Assembly (NCBI RefSeq): GCF_019175285.1
Contig: NC_056523.1
Span: 290,982,675-291,046,674, forward strand
Length of the DNA stretch: 64,000 nt
Direction: 5' to 3'
Origin: Sceloporus undulatus
Lineage: Eukaryota > Chordata > Lepidosauria > Squamata > Phrynosomatidae
The position numbers and the translations under genes were made by a program. Shown one piece after another: positions 24,037 to 35,829 of the stretch (within the stretch, counting starts at the first letter, position 1; each line of letters begins with the position of its first letter). Below the pieces are notes generated by a model. The model had not been told where the DNA came from, did not search any database, and saw only the letters and a list, made by a program, of their open reading frames with translations.

Positions 24037-26061
24037 GGTACACATTTAATTATCACTCTGTAGGACATCTTTTATAGCTAATGGCTAATCTCATTGGACC
24101 AACTAAGAATTTAGATATTATAAAATTATTAGGAAAGTTGTTCTGCTGACACTCTCAGCTTTCCTCTTTCTTTTTGTATAGAATGGTTTTCCAAATCTAA
24201 AATGCTTAAGATTTAAAGAGGAAGGCACTGGAAACACAATACTGTGTAAAATATGAGCAGTTGAAAAGTCCAGTTGTTTAAGCCAGACAAGTAATTATAG
24301 TAGTACCATTTAATCCCAGTCACTTTACTCCTTATCCTGGTGCAAAGGCACCTGGAATAGAAATAATGTCTTGTATTGGTTAGGAAAAAATTTAAATAAG
24401 TCAGGAAAAGGAAAACTATGGCCTGCAACTAATTTGTATTCTTCTCAATTGGGAACATCAGAATTGAGTAGAATTCATCTGTTCCTCCTTCTCCTTCATA
24501 ACCTATTGTGGTTTGAGTGATAGCCCTTGAAATCCTTCATTTTTAAATGATACTTAAATGGCCACTGTAGGATGAATGGACATGAATTCTACTATGAAAG
24601 TTATAGGCTTTAAATATGAAGTCAGAATATCTGCTAGGCCTGTCTGTGCATGTAAAAACTGAATTCTTCCAGAGCAGGTGTAGACACCCTATAAAGATGA
24701 GGAGACACAAGTGCCTCCAATCCCCCTGAGGGTGCACCCTTTTTTCTCATCTGAATTTGCCACCATATTGGCAATTACAAACCCTTTCCCTTTCAAGCAA
24801 GATTCAGAGGGAGTTCACGTCTTGTTTCATAGCTGAATTGTGCTTACAGGAGTCCAGTTTGGCTTGAAAAGAAGGTATAGTCATCCTACATGTCTTGTTT
24901 CAAAGGGAGGTTGCTTTTTAAAAAAATATTCTGTCACTACTGAGTTTCAAGCCGCAGCTGTAACTGTGGGGAAATGGACAGGACAGAAGAGGCCTCACAG
25001 GTGGGGAGATTGTTCTCTTGCAGTATGGCCTTAAGGTTTTGTCCTCTTCTCAACGAAAGCATATTCTGTGAAAATTACACATTTTCCCTATGAAAATGAG
25101 GTTTCCTCAGAGATGCTTGTTTTTATAATCAAACTTGCAAACTATCATCCAATGACCAAAATCACAAAAGGAAACATGCTAAATGTAAAGTATGCAGTTG
25201 AGGTAACTCAGTGTGTTATGACAAACAGATGTCTTTCACAATTTGGAAAGCAATGCTTCTGAAGGTGTGCTAAGTGTATTGCATTATTTGGCCCTCAGTC
25301 TGTGGGCATAGTGGAATACTTTTGCAGACAAAGAATCTAAAAACTCTACCTGAAACATGAGACGTTTTTAATTTTTTCCACTTTAGTAGCCAGGATGACT
25401 GAATCTCTGAACAGCCATGGAGCAGATGGAATTTTAGCTTGTCACACAGTAGTAAACCAAGCAACTAAAAATTCTCCCATATGCTTGATTAGTAAAGTTA
25501 AGGAACTTTGCTTTCCTTTATATCTAATCATTTTCAATATTTTTTCTTTTTTTCCTTTTTATTGCCCTGATTCAACATATGATGTTCTTTTAAGGAGGTC
25601 AGCTCATAGGTTACAAACATCACCGCTGCAATATACCTGTAGGCTTAGGGGACTCATCCAGTAGGACCTGTTTGGACCTCATACCACCAATAAAATTAAA
25701 TTCAGGTGCCAGTCCAGTTGGGAACATAGTGCACCAAGAGTGCAACCCATTCCTCTCCAGTTGTGTTTCCCCTAAAAAGTGCACAAATCTGCACAACAAT
25801 TAGTTGTGTGTGTGTGTGTGTGTAGGGGGAAACCATGCTCTGCTGTCAGGGCATGGTGAAGGTTTTAAAAAATCTTCCAGTAAATGTCACATATGGCAAG
25901 GAGGCATTCAGGCACATGTAGTTGGAAAGGAAAGGATAAGACCTTTGTTCCCTGTGCACCTTTTTGTTTCCTGAATCCAGACCAGTCCTCAGCCTCACCA
26001 CATACTTTTAACTTTAAAATATCCAAAATAGAGTTGCACTCTGATATATAATGTAAAATCA
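24031..26061 (+). other. S100Z: Start of the probable S100Z 3' UTR intron
   Basis: No exon or clear repeat was recognised apart from a (TG)n run at about 25804-25824. This DNA is intronic only if the donor at 24031 is used. Confidence 0.4.
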
Positions 26062-26281
26062 GGACCGGCCCAATCATCAGGCAGAATGAAGCAATATGCC
26101 TTAAGGCCACAGATTTTATGTATCATGAAAAGGCAGCAAATTATCAGTTACACTGTTATAATTAGACTTTCACTGCCAAAGCTGAGAGAGTAGCAAATTA
26201 AGTTGCCTTTCATTACTATGTAATTTAGCTTTGATAAGTGGGTGCATGGCCTTAGGCAGCAGAATGTCTTGGGCCAGTTCT
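26062..26281. mobile_element. TIR element with GGCCC-type ends
   Basis: The left text GGACCGGCCCAATCATCAGG and GCAATATGCCTTAAGGC is mirrored by GCATGGCCTTAGGCAGCAG and GTCTTGGGCCAGTTCT. Its interior is AT-rich and non-coding. Pieces of the same wording are near 8540 and 62200. Confidence 0.55.
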
Positions 26282-26750
26282 CACCTACATGTTGTTAGAT
26301 CTGCAGAGACAGAAGGGCCTAAGGTCTTTCCAAGTAAGATTTTGAGTTAACACTGGATTTCAACCTAGACACCCCTATTCCTATTCCTACCTCTACCCGC
26401 CCCCGCCCCGATATAGGTACAGTAGTTTTGCACTATTGTAAACAGTGTTGTGGTGGCAAATTTTGAAGTAAAGGCCCTCATCATGACATGCTGTATAGCT
26501 ATAACAACCTACAAGAGAATTCACTCCAGTGTATGCATGAATGAATGAATGCAGGCAGCTGTGTTGATCTATGTGACCTATATCTGTATAGAAGAAGTTC
26601 TAGCAGTTTTCATCTGAACCAGGAGCCTTACAAGATACAGCTCACTATAACACATTATTGCTGCAAAAATCCATTCCAGCTACTGTGGGGATTGCAGCTC
26701 AGGCAACAAGGAGGTCCTCAAGATGGATGATGATAGCTGTTGATGTCATA

Positions 26751-28341
26751 GGCCCCATTCCCACTGGGCTATAAATCGAATCAAGAATCGGATTATAGGA
26801 ACATCGTTCCCATTTGAACTCGTGTTCGATCCTTGTTTAAGGAAAATTGTTCCTATTTGAATCCGTGTTTGATCCAACTTTGATTGATTTCTCTAGCTAA
26901 AACCCGAATCAGCGGTGGATAACCCAGATTATCCTGACCGCACTTTTCCAGAAGTTGGTTTTGGGGGGGGGGGGGGTTTGGTTTTTGTTTTTTTGCAGCT
27001 GCCGTGTCAGATCCACAGCAAATTAATGGGAATGACAAGGGTGTCCGAACTGGGGGAGGAGCAATGTTCAAGGGGCTGTCCTGGGGGTGTCACCAGCTTT
27101 GTTCTTTCCCGGCATTTCGGGCACCATTTTCCCCCGTTCGTGTAGTCTTTCCCTAGTGGTGTGTAAAACTTTTTTTTAAAAAAAGAGGAAAGTTAAACTG
27201 GGTTTTTTTGGAGAGGGTAGGAAAAAGAAAGGAAAGAGAAGGGATATGGAGAAAGGGAGGCTGGTGAAAACTTTTTGTGAGCAGAAAGGAAAAAGAGAGA
27301 GAGGACAAAAACCCCAAACACTGAATGTGGCTCCTGCATCCAGCCTTGTTTCCTTTTTTGAGACAGAAAAGGGGTGGCTGGCTGCTGTATATTGGGGTGG
27401 TTTGAAGAAGAAGGTCCCCCTGCTCTGGAGGAGACCTATAGAGGCCAGGAGCCTCCTCACTCAGGCTCTCCTCAGCTTTGTGAGGGCTTACCAAATCCTC
27501 CTGAGGCAAGAATGCTGGACCTGAGGCTCTTGCTCATGAGCACCATTGAGTTGCAAATGGGCTTCTCTGTCTGCCTTGGAAAACCCCAAGGCTCCCAACT
27601 GTAATAAAAGGGCCTTAGGCTGCCTAAGCACCCCCCAAAAAAAATTAAAGGGAGGAATGCTAAGAAATACAACTCCTCTCTCTTTATGTATCTATCCAAC
27701 CCCTCAACTTTTTTCTCTTCAAATTCCCCACAAAGCCATCCTTCTCTCCCTCTCTTTGCAAATAATAATAATAAACGAGTGTGTAAAAGTTTTTTTTTAA
27801 AAAAAGAAAAAAGTTAAACTGGGTTTTTTGGAGAGGGAGGGGAAAAGAAAGGAAAGAGGAGAAGGGATATGGAGAAAGGGAGGCTAGCAAAAACTTTTTG
27901 TGAGCGGAAAGAAAAAAGAGAGAGGGGAAAAAAACAAACACTGAATGTGGCCTTCTTTCCAGCCTTGTTTCCTTTTTTGAGACAGAAAAGGGGTGGCTGG
28001 CTGCTGAATATTGGGGTGGTTTGAAGAAGAAGGGGGGATAAGAAGAAGGAGGAGGGATTAGACGTCACTGTGCGATCTAATTGCCTAAGTGCTTGATTGA
28101 CAACTTTAAAAAAACGGTTCCAGAAAGGAAATGAAAACGGGGAACAAAAAAAAAAACTCATCAAAATACAATGGAGATATCAATGGGAAAAGGAACATGG
28201 GTCAAGAAAAACTGAGTCTGTTTGCTCCCTTTTGTAGTGGGAACGATGGACCTGATTCGAATACGACTCATACCACCAGCTTGATCCGATCCAGAGTCAC
28301 AGCGATACACGTTGCTTTATTTGCCCAGTGGGAATGGGGCC
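26751..28341. mobile_element. 1.6-kb non-autonomous DNA transposon with internal duplication
   Basis: The ends GGCCCCATTCCCACTGGGC and GCCCAGTGGGAATGGGGCC are perfect 19-bp inverse copies. ATA is found on both outer sides (26748-26750 and 28342-28344), a possible 3-bp target duplication of the PIF/Harbinger kind. About 250 bases at 27160-27410 are repeated in direct order at 27780-28032. A G16-like run is near 26961. No transposase frame is present; open frames over the purine-rich repeat are not credible genes. Confidence 0.85.
27160..28032. repeat. Direct repeat inside the 1.6-kb element
   Basis: Copies at 27160-27410 and 27780-28032 share AAAGTTAAACTGGG, AAGGGATATGGAGAAAGGGAG, CTTTTTGTGAGC and GAGACAGAAAAGGGGTGGCTG in the same order. 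The left copy keeps CTCCTGCATCCAGCC where the right has CTTCTTTCCAGCC. Between them is a unique spacer of about 370 bases. Confidence 0.85.
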
Positions 28342-28833
28342 ATAGTCCTAGGTTTTGACCCTACAAGCCATGGTTCTATTACATTATTGTCTGTATAATA
28401 GTGCAGTTATCTGTAGGATACCCATGAGAACTCCCATGCTACACCACACTATAAGACTAAACCATTTGTTTGTTGTGCATTTTTAATACTTACTGTATAC
28501 TGTATTTAATATTTATATTTAATAAATATTTATACTTATTTTATATTTCATTTAAAATATTTAATAATATTTCAGGTATGCAAAATGTGACGTAACAGTA
28601 TTCGAAATAAGGAATGAAGCTTGTAGTCATTAAAAATGTAAATAAGCACAATGGTATCTTTATTATAAAGACCTATATAGTTTTCTTTCTTTATGGAAAT
28701 GTTATTATTTCCATCTGAATGCACATGGCATTGTTTGAAATATGTCATACCAGTATGTTTTAGACTGGATAATTTCTTTTCTGACAAGACTTTTACTGCA
28801 TAATACCTACTGCATCTCTGTTTGCATTGACAG

Positions 28834-28980
28834 GTTCAATCGCCTTTTGAAAAGATGGGAGACGGTAACTTCTACTGAACAAAGATTTTACCTTTTATTT
28901 TTTCCCCCTTAGTATTTGGCTTTCCTTTCCTCTCCGCCAGCTCAAGTACTCTTAACAATGTTTCTTCACCTTTTAAAATA
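28834..28980 (+). other. S100Z: Candidate S100Z 3' UTR exon
   Basis: A plausible acceptor (CTGTTTGCATTGACAG ending at 28833) lies 4.8 kb after the S100Z 3' UTR donor and opens a stretch free of recognised repeats. I did not see a canonical AATAAA in the next 150 bases; the first, near 29190, lies in repeat-like DNA. The exon end is therefore arbitrary here. The call rests only on the acceptor and its position, and the true 3' UTR exon could be elsewhere. Confidence 0.3.
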
Positions 28981-29011
28981 TTAGCACACAGCAATAGCTC
29001 AGATGTAGACT

Positions 29012-29300
29012 AAGGCTGCGTTCCCACTATAATTTAAAGCAAATTGCTTATTGGGTTATATGACCGTCATTCTCATTTGAAACTGGTTCTGATCCTACCA
29101 TGTTCGGTTTCAGTTGCAATGAAATGAGGCAAATGCAAAAAAACCCCTGCTCTTTCCTGACACTAGTTTTTTGGCAGTTCCTTTGTAAAAAAATAAATTC
29201 CAGAGCATGTTCAACAAGTAAGAAAGACGGGTCTGAATTGCATCATTCTGGAGGGGAGGGACTAATGGCAGAAGGGCATTTACCATCCCTCCTCAGTTTT
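29012..29300. mobile_element. Left end of a relative of the 26751 element
   Basis: GGCTGCGTTCCCACTATAAT and CATTCTCATTTGAAACTGG followed by TTCTGATCC track the left end of the 26751 element (GGCCCCATTCCCACTGGGC, CGTTCCCATTTGAACTCGTG, TTCGATCC). No right end was found. Confidence 0.45.
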
Positions 29301-29699
29301 TGGTAGATCCACCATTCCTCCTTCCCAGTGCTGCCTTTGTGCTAGTGATGTGACCTATGGGCACATGATTTTTTGAAAAAAAATGAGAGCAGCTTTGATT
29401 CATTGATTTTGCAGCTACTTGCAATTACTTGGTCAGCAAGCTGGGCGATGGGGCCGATGGCAGTTCAGTGAGGCAAGTAGTCACTGCATAGCAAGATTTT
29501 AAAGGGTTAGCCCACAACTCCTGGCCATGTGACTCCATCTTAACATGTGGATGCAAATAGCAATATATTTCTTGAAAAGTTACAAGCAAATTTACAAGAT
29601 TTCAGGCAAAGAGTATGGGAAGGATACAACATGGCCACATATAACTTTAGGTAAGGCTAGGGGTCAGATTGAGCTTGGAATCTGCAGCCTTTAATAGAC

Positions 29700-29775
29700 T
29701 TAAATGTCACATAGGACTATCCTATGGGAGAAGCGGGAGATATAAATAAAAAATTATTATTATTATTATTATTAC
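29700..29775 (+). mobile_element. Retroposon tail with (ATT)n
   Basis: GGGAGAAGCGGGAGATATAAATA then an (ATT)n run is the same kind of 3' tail as at 2831-2935. Confidence 0.5.
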
Positions 29776-29967
29776 CCTGCCAATAACTTAAAGAGGGATT
29801 TTCACCCCTACATGGCTCCTTAAAATTTCTGTGTTACTTGAGACACGCCTGCCACTCTATCCATCTGATCTCAAAAATCATTATTTGCATTATCTTGCTT
29901 TTTTTCAAGAACATAGCTGCAACTGCTTCATAAACCTATCCAAAATAGGTTTCTACAGACTATTTAT

Positions 29968-30043
29968 TAATTTATTAACATCAGGAAGAAACTCTTCTAG
30001 AACATGGCCACAGAGCCCGAAAACCCCACAAAAACATTTATTA
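29968..30043. mobile_element. Inverted partial copy of the 10090 repeat
   Basis: ACATCAGGAAGAAACTCTTC and TAGAACATGGCCACAGAGCC is the inverse of the repeat at 10090-10192. Confidence 0.5.
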
Positions 30044-30798
30044 ATTGCTGGCCTCATTCTCATAGTCCTTGTTTGGCTGAAAACTAATTTCTCCCATGGA
30101 TATTTTGTATTGTTTTGTTTACTTTTACTGTGGTTCTAATAAACTGAAATAAAGTACTAGATAGTCCAATTTTGGAATTGATGTCTACATAACAGATAAT
30201 CCAGATACTTTGCACACAAACTGGAAAAACAAACATCTCTGCTAGTACTACTGCCCTGTTCATCTCACTCCCTTCTAAGACTTCTCCCCCTTGCTCTGAG
30301 AACTAGAGAAGAAGGATCCAGCCCTGAGATCTGACCACACTAACAGGCATGAGCAAAGCTGCAGATTGTGGAGTTTGGCTTGGTAAACTTAGTCCTACTT
30401 CTCAATGGTACTCAAGTAGCTTGAATGAAGGCTGCAGATAAAGGGAAGGGGAATCGTTTTGTCTGCCATTCCACTAGAGCCTTTATCTGATATTCTTGAA
30501 GCAAATTCAGCTTTCTGAGGGGCAAGACGTTTTTTTAAATGTCAGTGCCTTGCAGGTTTAGAGGCAGTATGATTTATTTTCTAAAAAAAATGAAGAACAT
30601 GAAGTTCTTCAGATGTGGCCTAAGCCTTCCTTCAAACAGAGTATTTATTCAAACACATGTAATGAATGAAGAATATGAACATACACACACTTTTCAAGGC
30701 AATGTTCTTGTTCTCAGAATCCTCCATCTTGCCCCGAGCACCAGTGAAGAGGTTCTAAGCTCTGGTTTCTGGTGTTATCATGTTTGGTTCTAATAAAA

Positions 30799-31403
30799 TT
30801 TTGGGTACATGTGGTATGTGCTATGACCCCTGACTGACCTCATAGAGGACCCACCATTAAGCCAAAGGCAAGGAGACCACGTAGGTAACTAACCTTGCAA
30901 AGGCAGAGTCCCTAGAAAAAGATGGAATTGGAAATTCTCCTCAAGAAGTTTGGGAGTCGCCGAGTAAGACAACAGACTCGGCTTCATACCTAATGAGCCA
31001 GTGATCAGTTTAACGACTCAGTAATCAAGTCGGATGCCCCTCCGAATTGTGTCCAGACCTAAATGCATTGTGCAACACATTACTTGCTCTTGGCTTAACA
31101 AAGCCCAAGCAATCAACACCTTTGTCTAGCAAGTCCCCCTAGCCTCCAGCTACGTTTCGCACTATAAGAACCCTGGGTTTTTGGACCCTCCTTGTGCTAT
31201 CACCAGGTTGCAAGCTGGTCCATGCTAGTTTGAACTCTGATCTTAGCTCCCGCGGGCCTCTTCCCCCACGCTCCTGCGGCCATGATCCACTATCCATCCA
31301 AGCATCAGACTTACTGGAGTAGACTTCTAAGATAGTATTCCCTAGTGGTGCCTCTCTTTCTCAAACGTATCTCCCTAACTCACCCATCCCCTGCTGTAGC
31401 ATT

Positions 31404-31441
<38 letters not shown>

Positions 31442-31653
31442 TCCCCTTTTGCTGTGTGGTTTTCCCTGTGCTTTAATAAACGTTACCCTTTTAATTGGAC
31501 CTAGTTGGTATCAGTGTCTCTTTCTCTTGGGGCTTGCTGGCGACCTCTGGTATACACTGTTGGGACCCGATTCCGGCATGTGGTTTTGTTAGGGCCTCCT
31601 CTCGGCTATATTTGAGCTAATTAAAATTCCCCTAAGCAAGAGACTTCCTAACA
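30799..31653 (+). mobile_element. Solo LTR of a retrovirus-like element (fossil)
   Basis: About 855 bases match a second copy at 48428-49333 over most of their length, in opposite orientation. LTR parts are visible: a TATA-like box near 31162, an AATAAA signal at 31475-31480, a (TG)n run at 31408-31438, and an end in CCTAACA. No internal coding DNA is attached, so it is a solo LTR. The family is unassigned. It looks old, being well diverged from its sister copy. Confidence 0.7.
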
Positions 31654-33690
31654 CTGGGAACCTTATTTCAAGAGGTTAGTGAATAGGAAAGGAAAAATCT
31701 GAAAGCTGGGCAGGAAAGAAAGTAGGTTCAGGTAAGTTTGCTTCCCTTTCCATTCGTTTACTGAAAAGTCACAATCAGTTGCTACGTGATGCTTCTTTTC
31801 TTTAATCCCCCCTTTTACTTCTCAGATTTCAGAATATGAATACAATATAGCAACTTAATCTGATCTGTTTGTAGCTGAATGGTAGGGAAACAGATGTCTG
31901 AAAAAGTTGTAGTAATTTCAGATCCAAAGATTAAGACAGGAATGACTAAGGCTTACTGGTTCCAGCACAGTGGAAATGGTGCTTGTCAGGACTGTTAATG
32001 TCAACTAATTTTTCTTCATCTATTCCAATAACACTGTGGCTCCTTAGCATTAAGTGTTAAACTTGGGGAGTAGGAATTATGGAACTCTCCAATTGTTGGA
32101 TTGCAGTTCCCAGCATCCCTAGCTATCATAGCCAATGGTGAAAGAATGCTGGGCGTTGCAACTTAATAAGATCTGGTTTCAACTCCTGAACTAACCTAAT
32201 TGAAGAATAGTATTTTATATTGGTTCAGTAGGTTTCCACACTGGTACTCTTGATTCTCTGCTGGAGGAAGGAAAGTGTGTCTCCCGTTACCCCTTCTTAC
32301 TACACTTATATTCCTGCTAGGTAATGTAAAGAGGCAGGCAGAAGTGGCTATTCAGGGGTAGCTTGAGACAGGGGCACAGTACCCAAGTTGTTGTAATGGA
32401 TCAACATCCACTGACCCACTTTTTTGAATGATTAGGTAGTCCAGTCTATCCTGAATTTTATTCCAGATGTCCATGAAAGAGCTAAACAGGGCTACATATT
32501 GCTGCTGCTGGGGAACTGATGGCCAAGTGTATTTGTCTACATTCTCTTCAAAAGGAGGGTATAATCCATAATTCTTTGTTCTAGACATGACAACACTATC
32601 TTTTCTATTAGTGGGATCAATTGAAGAGATTGAAGGAGGGAAGCAAAGTCAGACAGAACCTGAAGATTTATCTGCTGTCTTTAATGAAATGGCTCCATGA
32701 TCATGAATTTAGACTAGTCTCTCTCGCTGAACAATGAGAAGGGTGTTTGCTGCGTAGGCTTATCCAAACATCCTTGTCTCTACCATTAAACACTTAAATT
32801 AAGAAAGGAGTCTATATCAGAGAGTCTACCTAAAAAATCAATAGAAAATAAGAGCTATTTATGGTCTAGTAGCCTTCCTTTTACACGTGAGACCACTAAA
32901 AATGCATCATCATCAAACAAGCCCTTCTTAAGCTCCTGCAAACATTTGGTGTGTATGAGATGTCCATAAGTTATATGGAAAACAAATTGCATTGCCTCTA
33001 AGCCTGCAACGGCATTGACTTTTTAAAAAAAAAAGTCTGTTGAAATGAAATTTTAAGTACCACTTGGGGAAATTACTGGATTAACACATGTGAGCGAGCC
33101 AGTGTTAACAAGCCATTACCATCATCAAGTGCTAGACCCAATCAGAGATCATGCTAAGATTCTTTGATGACGTCAATTCACTGTTGCTAACTTCTGGATT
33201 CTGCAGTTCCTTCATGCATCGACTCTTCAAGTAAATCTGTTTCAAGGCAATACCACCTCATACGTTCACACTAAACCAAAGTATTGTGGAGATGTCCAGT
33301 GGCTTCTAGGGCCATTGCATGGTTCAAGGTGAACATGTTTCAGTTAACGTCAGCAAGGCATCAACAAATGAATGTTTTGACATTATAAGCACAAAAAATA
33401 TGGCAGTAGTTGGCAAGGAAAATGAAGCTGTTTTAGCAGGGATATTGGTAGGCTTTGTTTTGCCTCCTCATTTTACAAGTGATGGTATGTTAGTTGTTGA
33501 TCTTGAAAATGTTTGAAAAATAAATATGACACATATTTTGTTATGGCATTCTTGAACCTGCTATGGTTGTTATTGGAACGTATCTGCTTTTAAAGGAGTA
33601 TAGCATACAGGCAACATTTTCAGTCACTTGATGTGTGAAATTAATTTTGTTACAGACAGAAAGCCATGTTGCAGTAGGCTCGTGCTGATA
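31654..33690. other. Intergenic DNA, repeat-poor, possible regulatory sequence
   Basis: Apart from a decayed palindromic MITE near 32088-32175 few repeats are visible. A perfect CRE palindrome TGACGTCA is at 33168-33175. An open frame at 33319-33516 resembles no family I know. Conservation is only a guess. Confidence 0.35.
33168..33175. promoter_or_regulatory. Perfect CRE palindrome
   Basis: TGACGTCA, the full cAMP response element, sits in repeat-poor intergenic DNA. It is the only full palindromic CRE I noticed. It could be chance; the nearest genes are S100Z and CRHBP. Confidence 0.35.
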
Positions 33691-33696
33691 GACATT

Positions 33697-33929
33697 GGCC
33701 TGTTACAGACTGCCAAAATAAAACTACTTCGAGTCTCTTTGGAGGTATGCTATTTAAATGATGCATGCATCCTAAGAATCCGGAAGCTGCACCAAAGCTG
33801 CACTCCAGTGCTTAGGAATGGAGTGTGGCTTTGGAACAACCTCCGGACTCTTAGGACCCATGCATCATTTAAATAGCATACCTCCAAAGAGACCCGAAGC
33901 AGCTTTATTTTGGCAGTCTGTAATAGGCC
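33697..33929. mobile_element. Foldback MITE, copy 2 of a 233-bp family
   Basis: It begins GGCCTGTTACAGACTGCC and ends with the inverse GGCAGTCTGTAATAGGCC. It is 233 bases, identical in length to 7064-7296. The arms are inverse over about 95 bases. No clear target duplication is visible. Confidence 0.87.
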
Positions 33930-34202
33930 TGTGTTTATTATTCTTTTTTGCCAATTTATTTCACGGATCCTTTAAGGCCTCCTACCGTGTCTCCTTGTAA
34001 ACCTTATCGCTGACTAAACAAGATAAGCGCAGGCAAGGCTAATCTTCTATTTCATTTATATCCAGATACTTCTTAAATATGACAGATACATTTAAAAAAG
34101 GAAAAGGCATAGACTGGTGTCATAGACACTCTGAACCACTTCAAAATACAGATAAGGGGTTGTGTGAGTCAAAACTCCTGATATTACAAACTCACTAGCA
34201 AG

Positions 34203-34390
34203 GTGTGGTGTGGTAGTTTGAGTGTTGGACTAGGGCACTGGGAAACTAGAGTTTAAATCCTGACTAGGCTATGGAAGCCCTTGTGCAAATCACACTCTCT
34301 CAGCCTCAGAGAAAGGCAAAGGCAAACCTCCTCTGAACAAATTCTGCCAAGAAAGCCTCATGATAGGCTCACCTTAGGGTTGCATACGTA
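34203..34390 (+). mobile_element. tRNA-derived SINE with BovB-like tail
   Basis: The head GTGGTAGTTTGAGTGTTGGAC is followed by AGAGTTTAAATCCTGAC (decayed B box), CAAATCACACTCTCTCAGCC, GGCAAACCTCCTCTGAAC and GATAGGCTCACCTTAGGG. The tail is cut short. Confidence 0.8.
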
Positions 34391-34904
34391 CTGAACAATG
34401 TACAGGAAAAATATGATAATAAAGCAACTGGAGGGAATGACCCATGGTTTCAGGTGTTACTACACTCATCCATAGAGCATGGGAAATAAACAAGATGAAC
34501 TTAAACTTTTAACACAGGAAGACAGATATTATTTAAAAGGTATTACTGAACTCCAGTAGGATGAACCTCATGTTTGGAATATAGGAACTGAAACGGAAGA
34601 GTTAGGAGATTATCGCACAGCCATTTTTGCCCTGGCCATGCATCGGACAGGATCAGGTCAGAATGGGGAAAAGCAGCTGTCAACACACAGTAAATTGCAG
34701 CTGTGCTGCCGCTTGACCATCACCCGTCTCCCGGGTGTGCTTTGCCGGCCGATTTTGGTGGTATGGAAGGCACACTCTAGATGTTCAGAAAGCAGACTTC
34801 AATAAGCTTAAGTAAGTACTGAGAAAGATACAAAATTCAGAAATGCTCAAAGAAAAAGAAATTCATAGTAGATGAGAATAATTTAATAGAAAGATATTGA
34901 AACA

Positions 34905-35150
34905 TGGGGCAAAACAGACTGCCCCTTTCCTTGCCAGATTGGGGCCATGGCCCCCGCATGCCATGGCCCCGAATTGGCGCTTTGCCAGAACTAAAAAGAA
35001 CTGCAAATTAAATGCTGCACCAATGGAGTGCCATAACATCCCCCACCATGTGGTTGGGTGTGCAGCATCAAAACACCACACCACACCACACCACACACAC
35101 ACACACACACACACGCACGCTGGTGCTTCAAGCCAGTCTGTTTAGCCCCA
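34905..35150. mobile_element. MITE with GGGGCAAAACAGACTG ends
   Basis: The left TGGGGCAAAACAGACTG and right CAGTCTGTTTAGCCCCA are inverse. An (AC)n run at 35086-35114 lies inside. A relative starts at 49965, sharing GGGGCAAAACA and TTGCCAGRTTGGGGCCA. Confidence 0.7.
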
Positions 35151-35382
35151 TTGTCACAAAGAATTCCAGTGAGAAAGTAAAGTGGATGGTATCTAAAGCA
35201 ACCAGGATGGATGTGTAAGGAGCTTTCAGATGAACTAAAATTTGAAAGGTGCATGTCTAAGAAATTAAAGAAGAGGGACAGCACCAAAGAAGAGTACAAG
35301 CAAGTAGTTAGAAATTTAAGAACTTTAGGAGAGTTCCTATACCACCACACTAGTTTCTCCTATTTCATAGACACTATTAGAC

Positions 35383-35640
35383 CTACTGTGGCATAGTGGT
35401 TTAAGTGTCAGGCTATGACTCTGGAGACCAGGATTCAATTCCCCGTTTTGTCACGAAACCCACTGGGCAGCCCTGGGCCTGAAACTCACTGGGTGACCAT
35501 GGGCAAGTCACATGCTCTCAGTCTCAGCAGAAGGCAATGGCAAACCACCTTTGAACAAATCTTGCCAAGAAAATCCCATGATAGGTTCACCTTAGGTTGC
35601 CCCAAGTAGAAAGCGACTTGAAGGCATATAACCACAACAA
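35383..35640 (+). mobile_element. Full-length tRNA-derived SINE with BovB-like tail
   Basis: All parts are present: tRNA-like head (GCATAGTGGTTTAAGTGTCAG, GATTCAATTCC), body (CACTGGGTGACCATGGGC, AAGGCAATGGCAAACCACC, CTTGCCAAGAAAATCCCATG) and tail (GCGACTTGAAGGCATATAAC). A short duplicated CACTGGG block is seen at 35460 and 35489. Confidence 0.85.
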
Positions 35641-35829
35641 ATTAGACTCATCACTTGATGTTGTCTCAACAAATGTGTGTTCTCAACCAACATTTGCTGA
35701 GGCCACAGGAAGACAGAGAAAAGGACATTTATTGGATTGGATTGCAAGTGGGAACTGGGGGGGGGACTAATCAGATGCCCCTGTTTTTCCCTATATATAA
35801 ACAATTTTCAGATTGGTCCTAATGTTAAA

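Noticed and set aside
33319-33516. A short host gene with AATAAA after the stop
   Set aside because: 65 codons with no similarity I recognise; the AATAAA is in AT-rich DNA where it is expected by chance.
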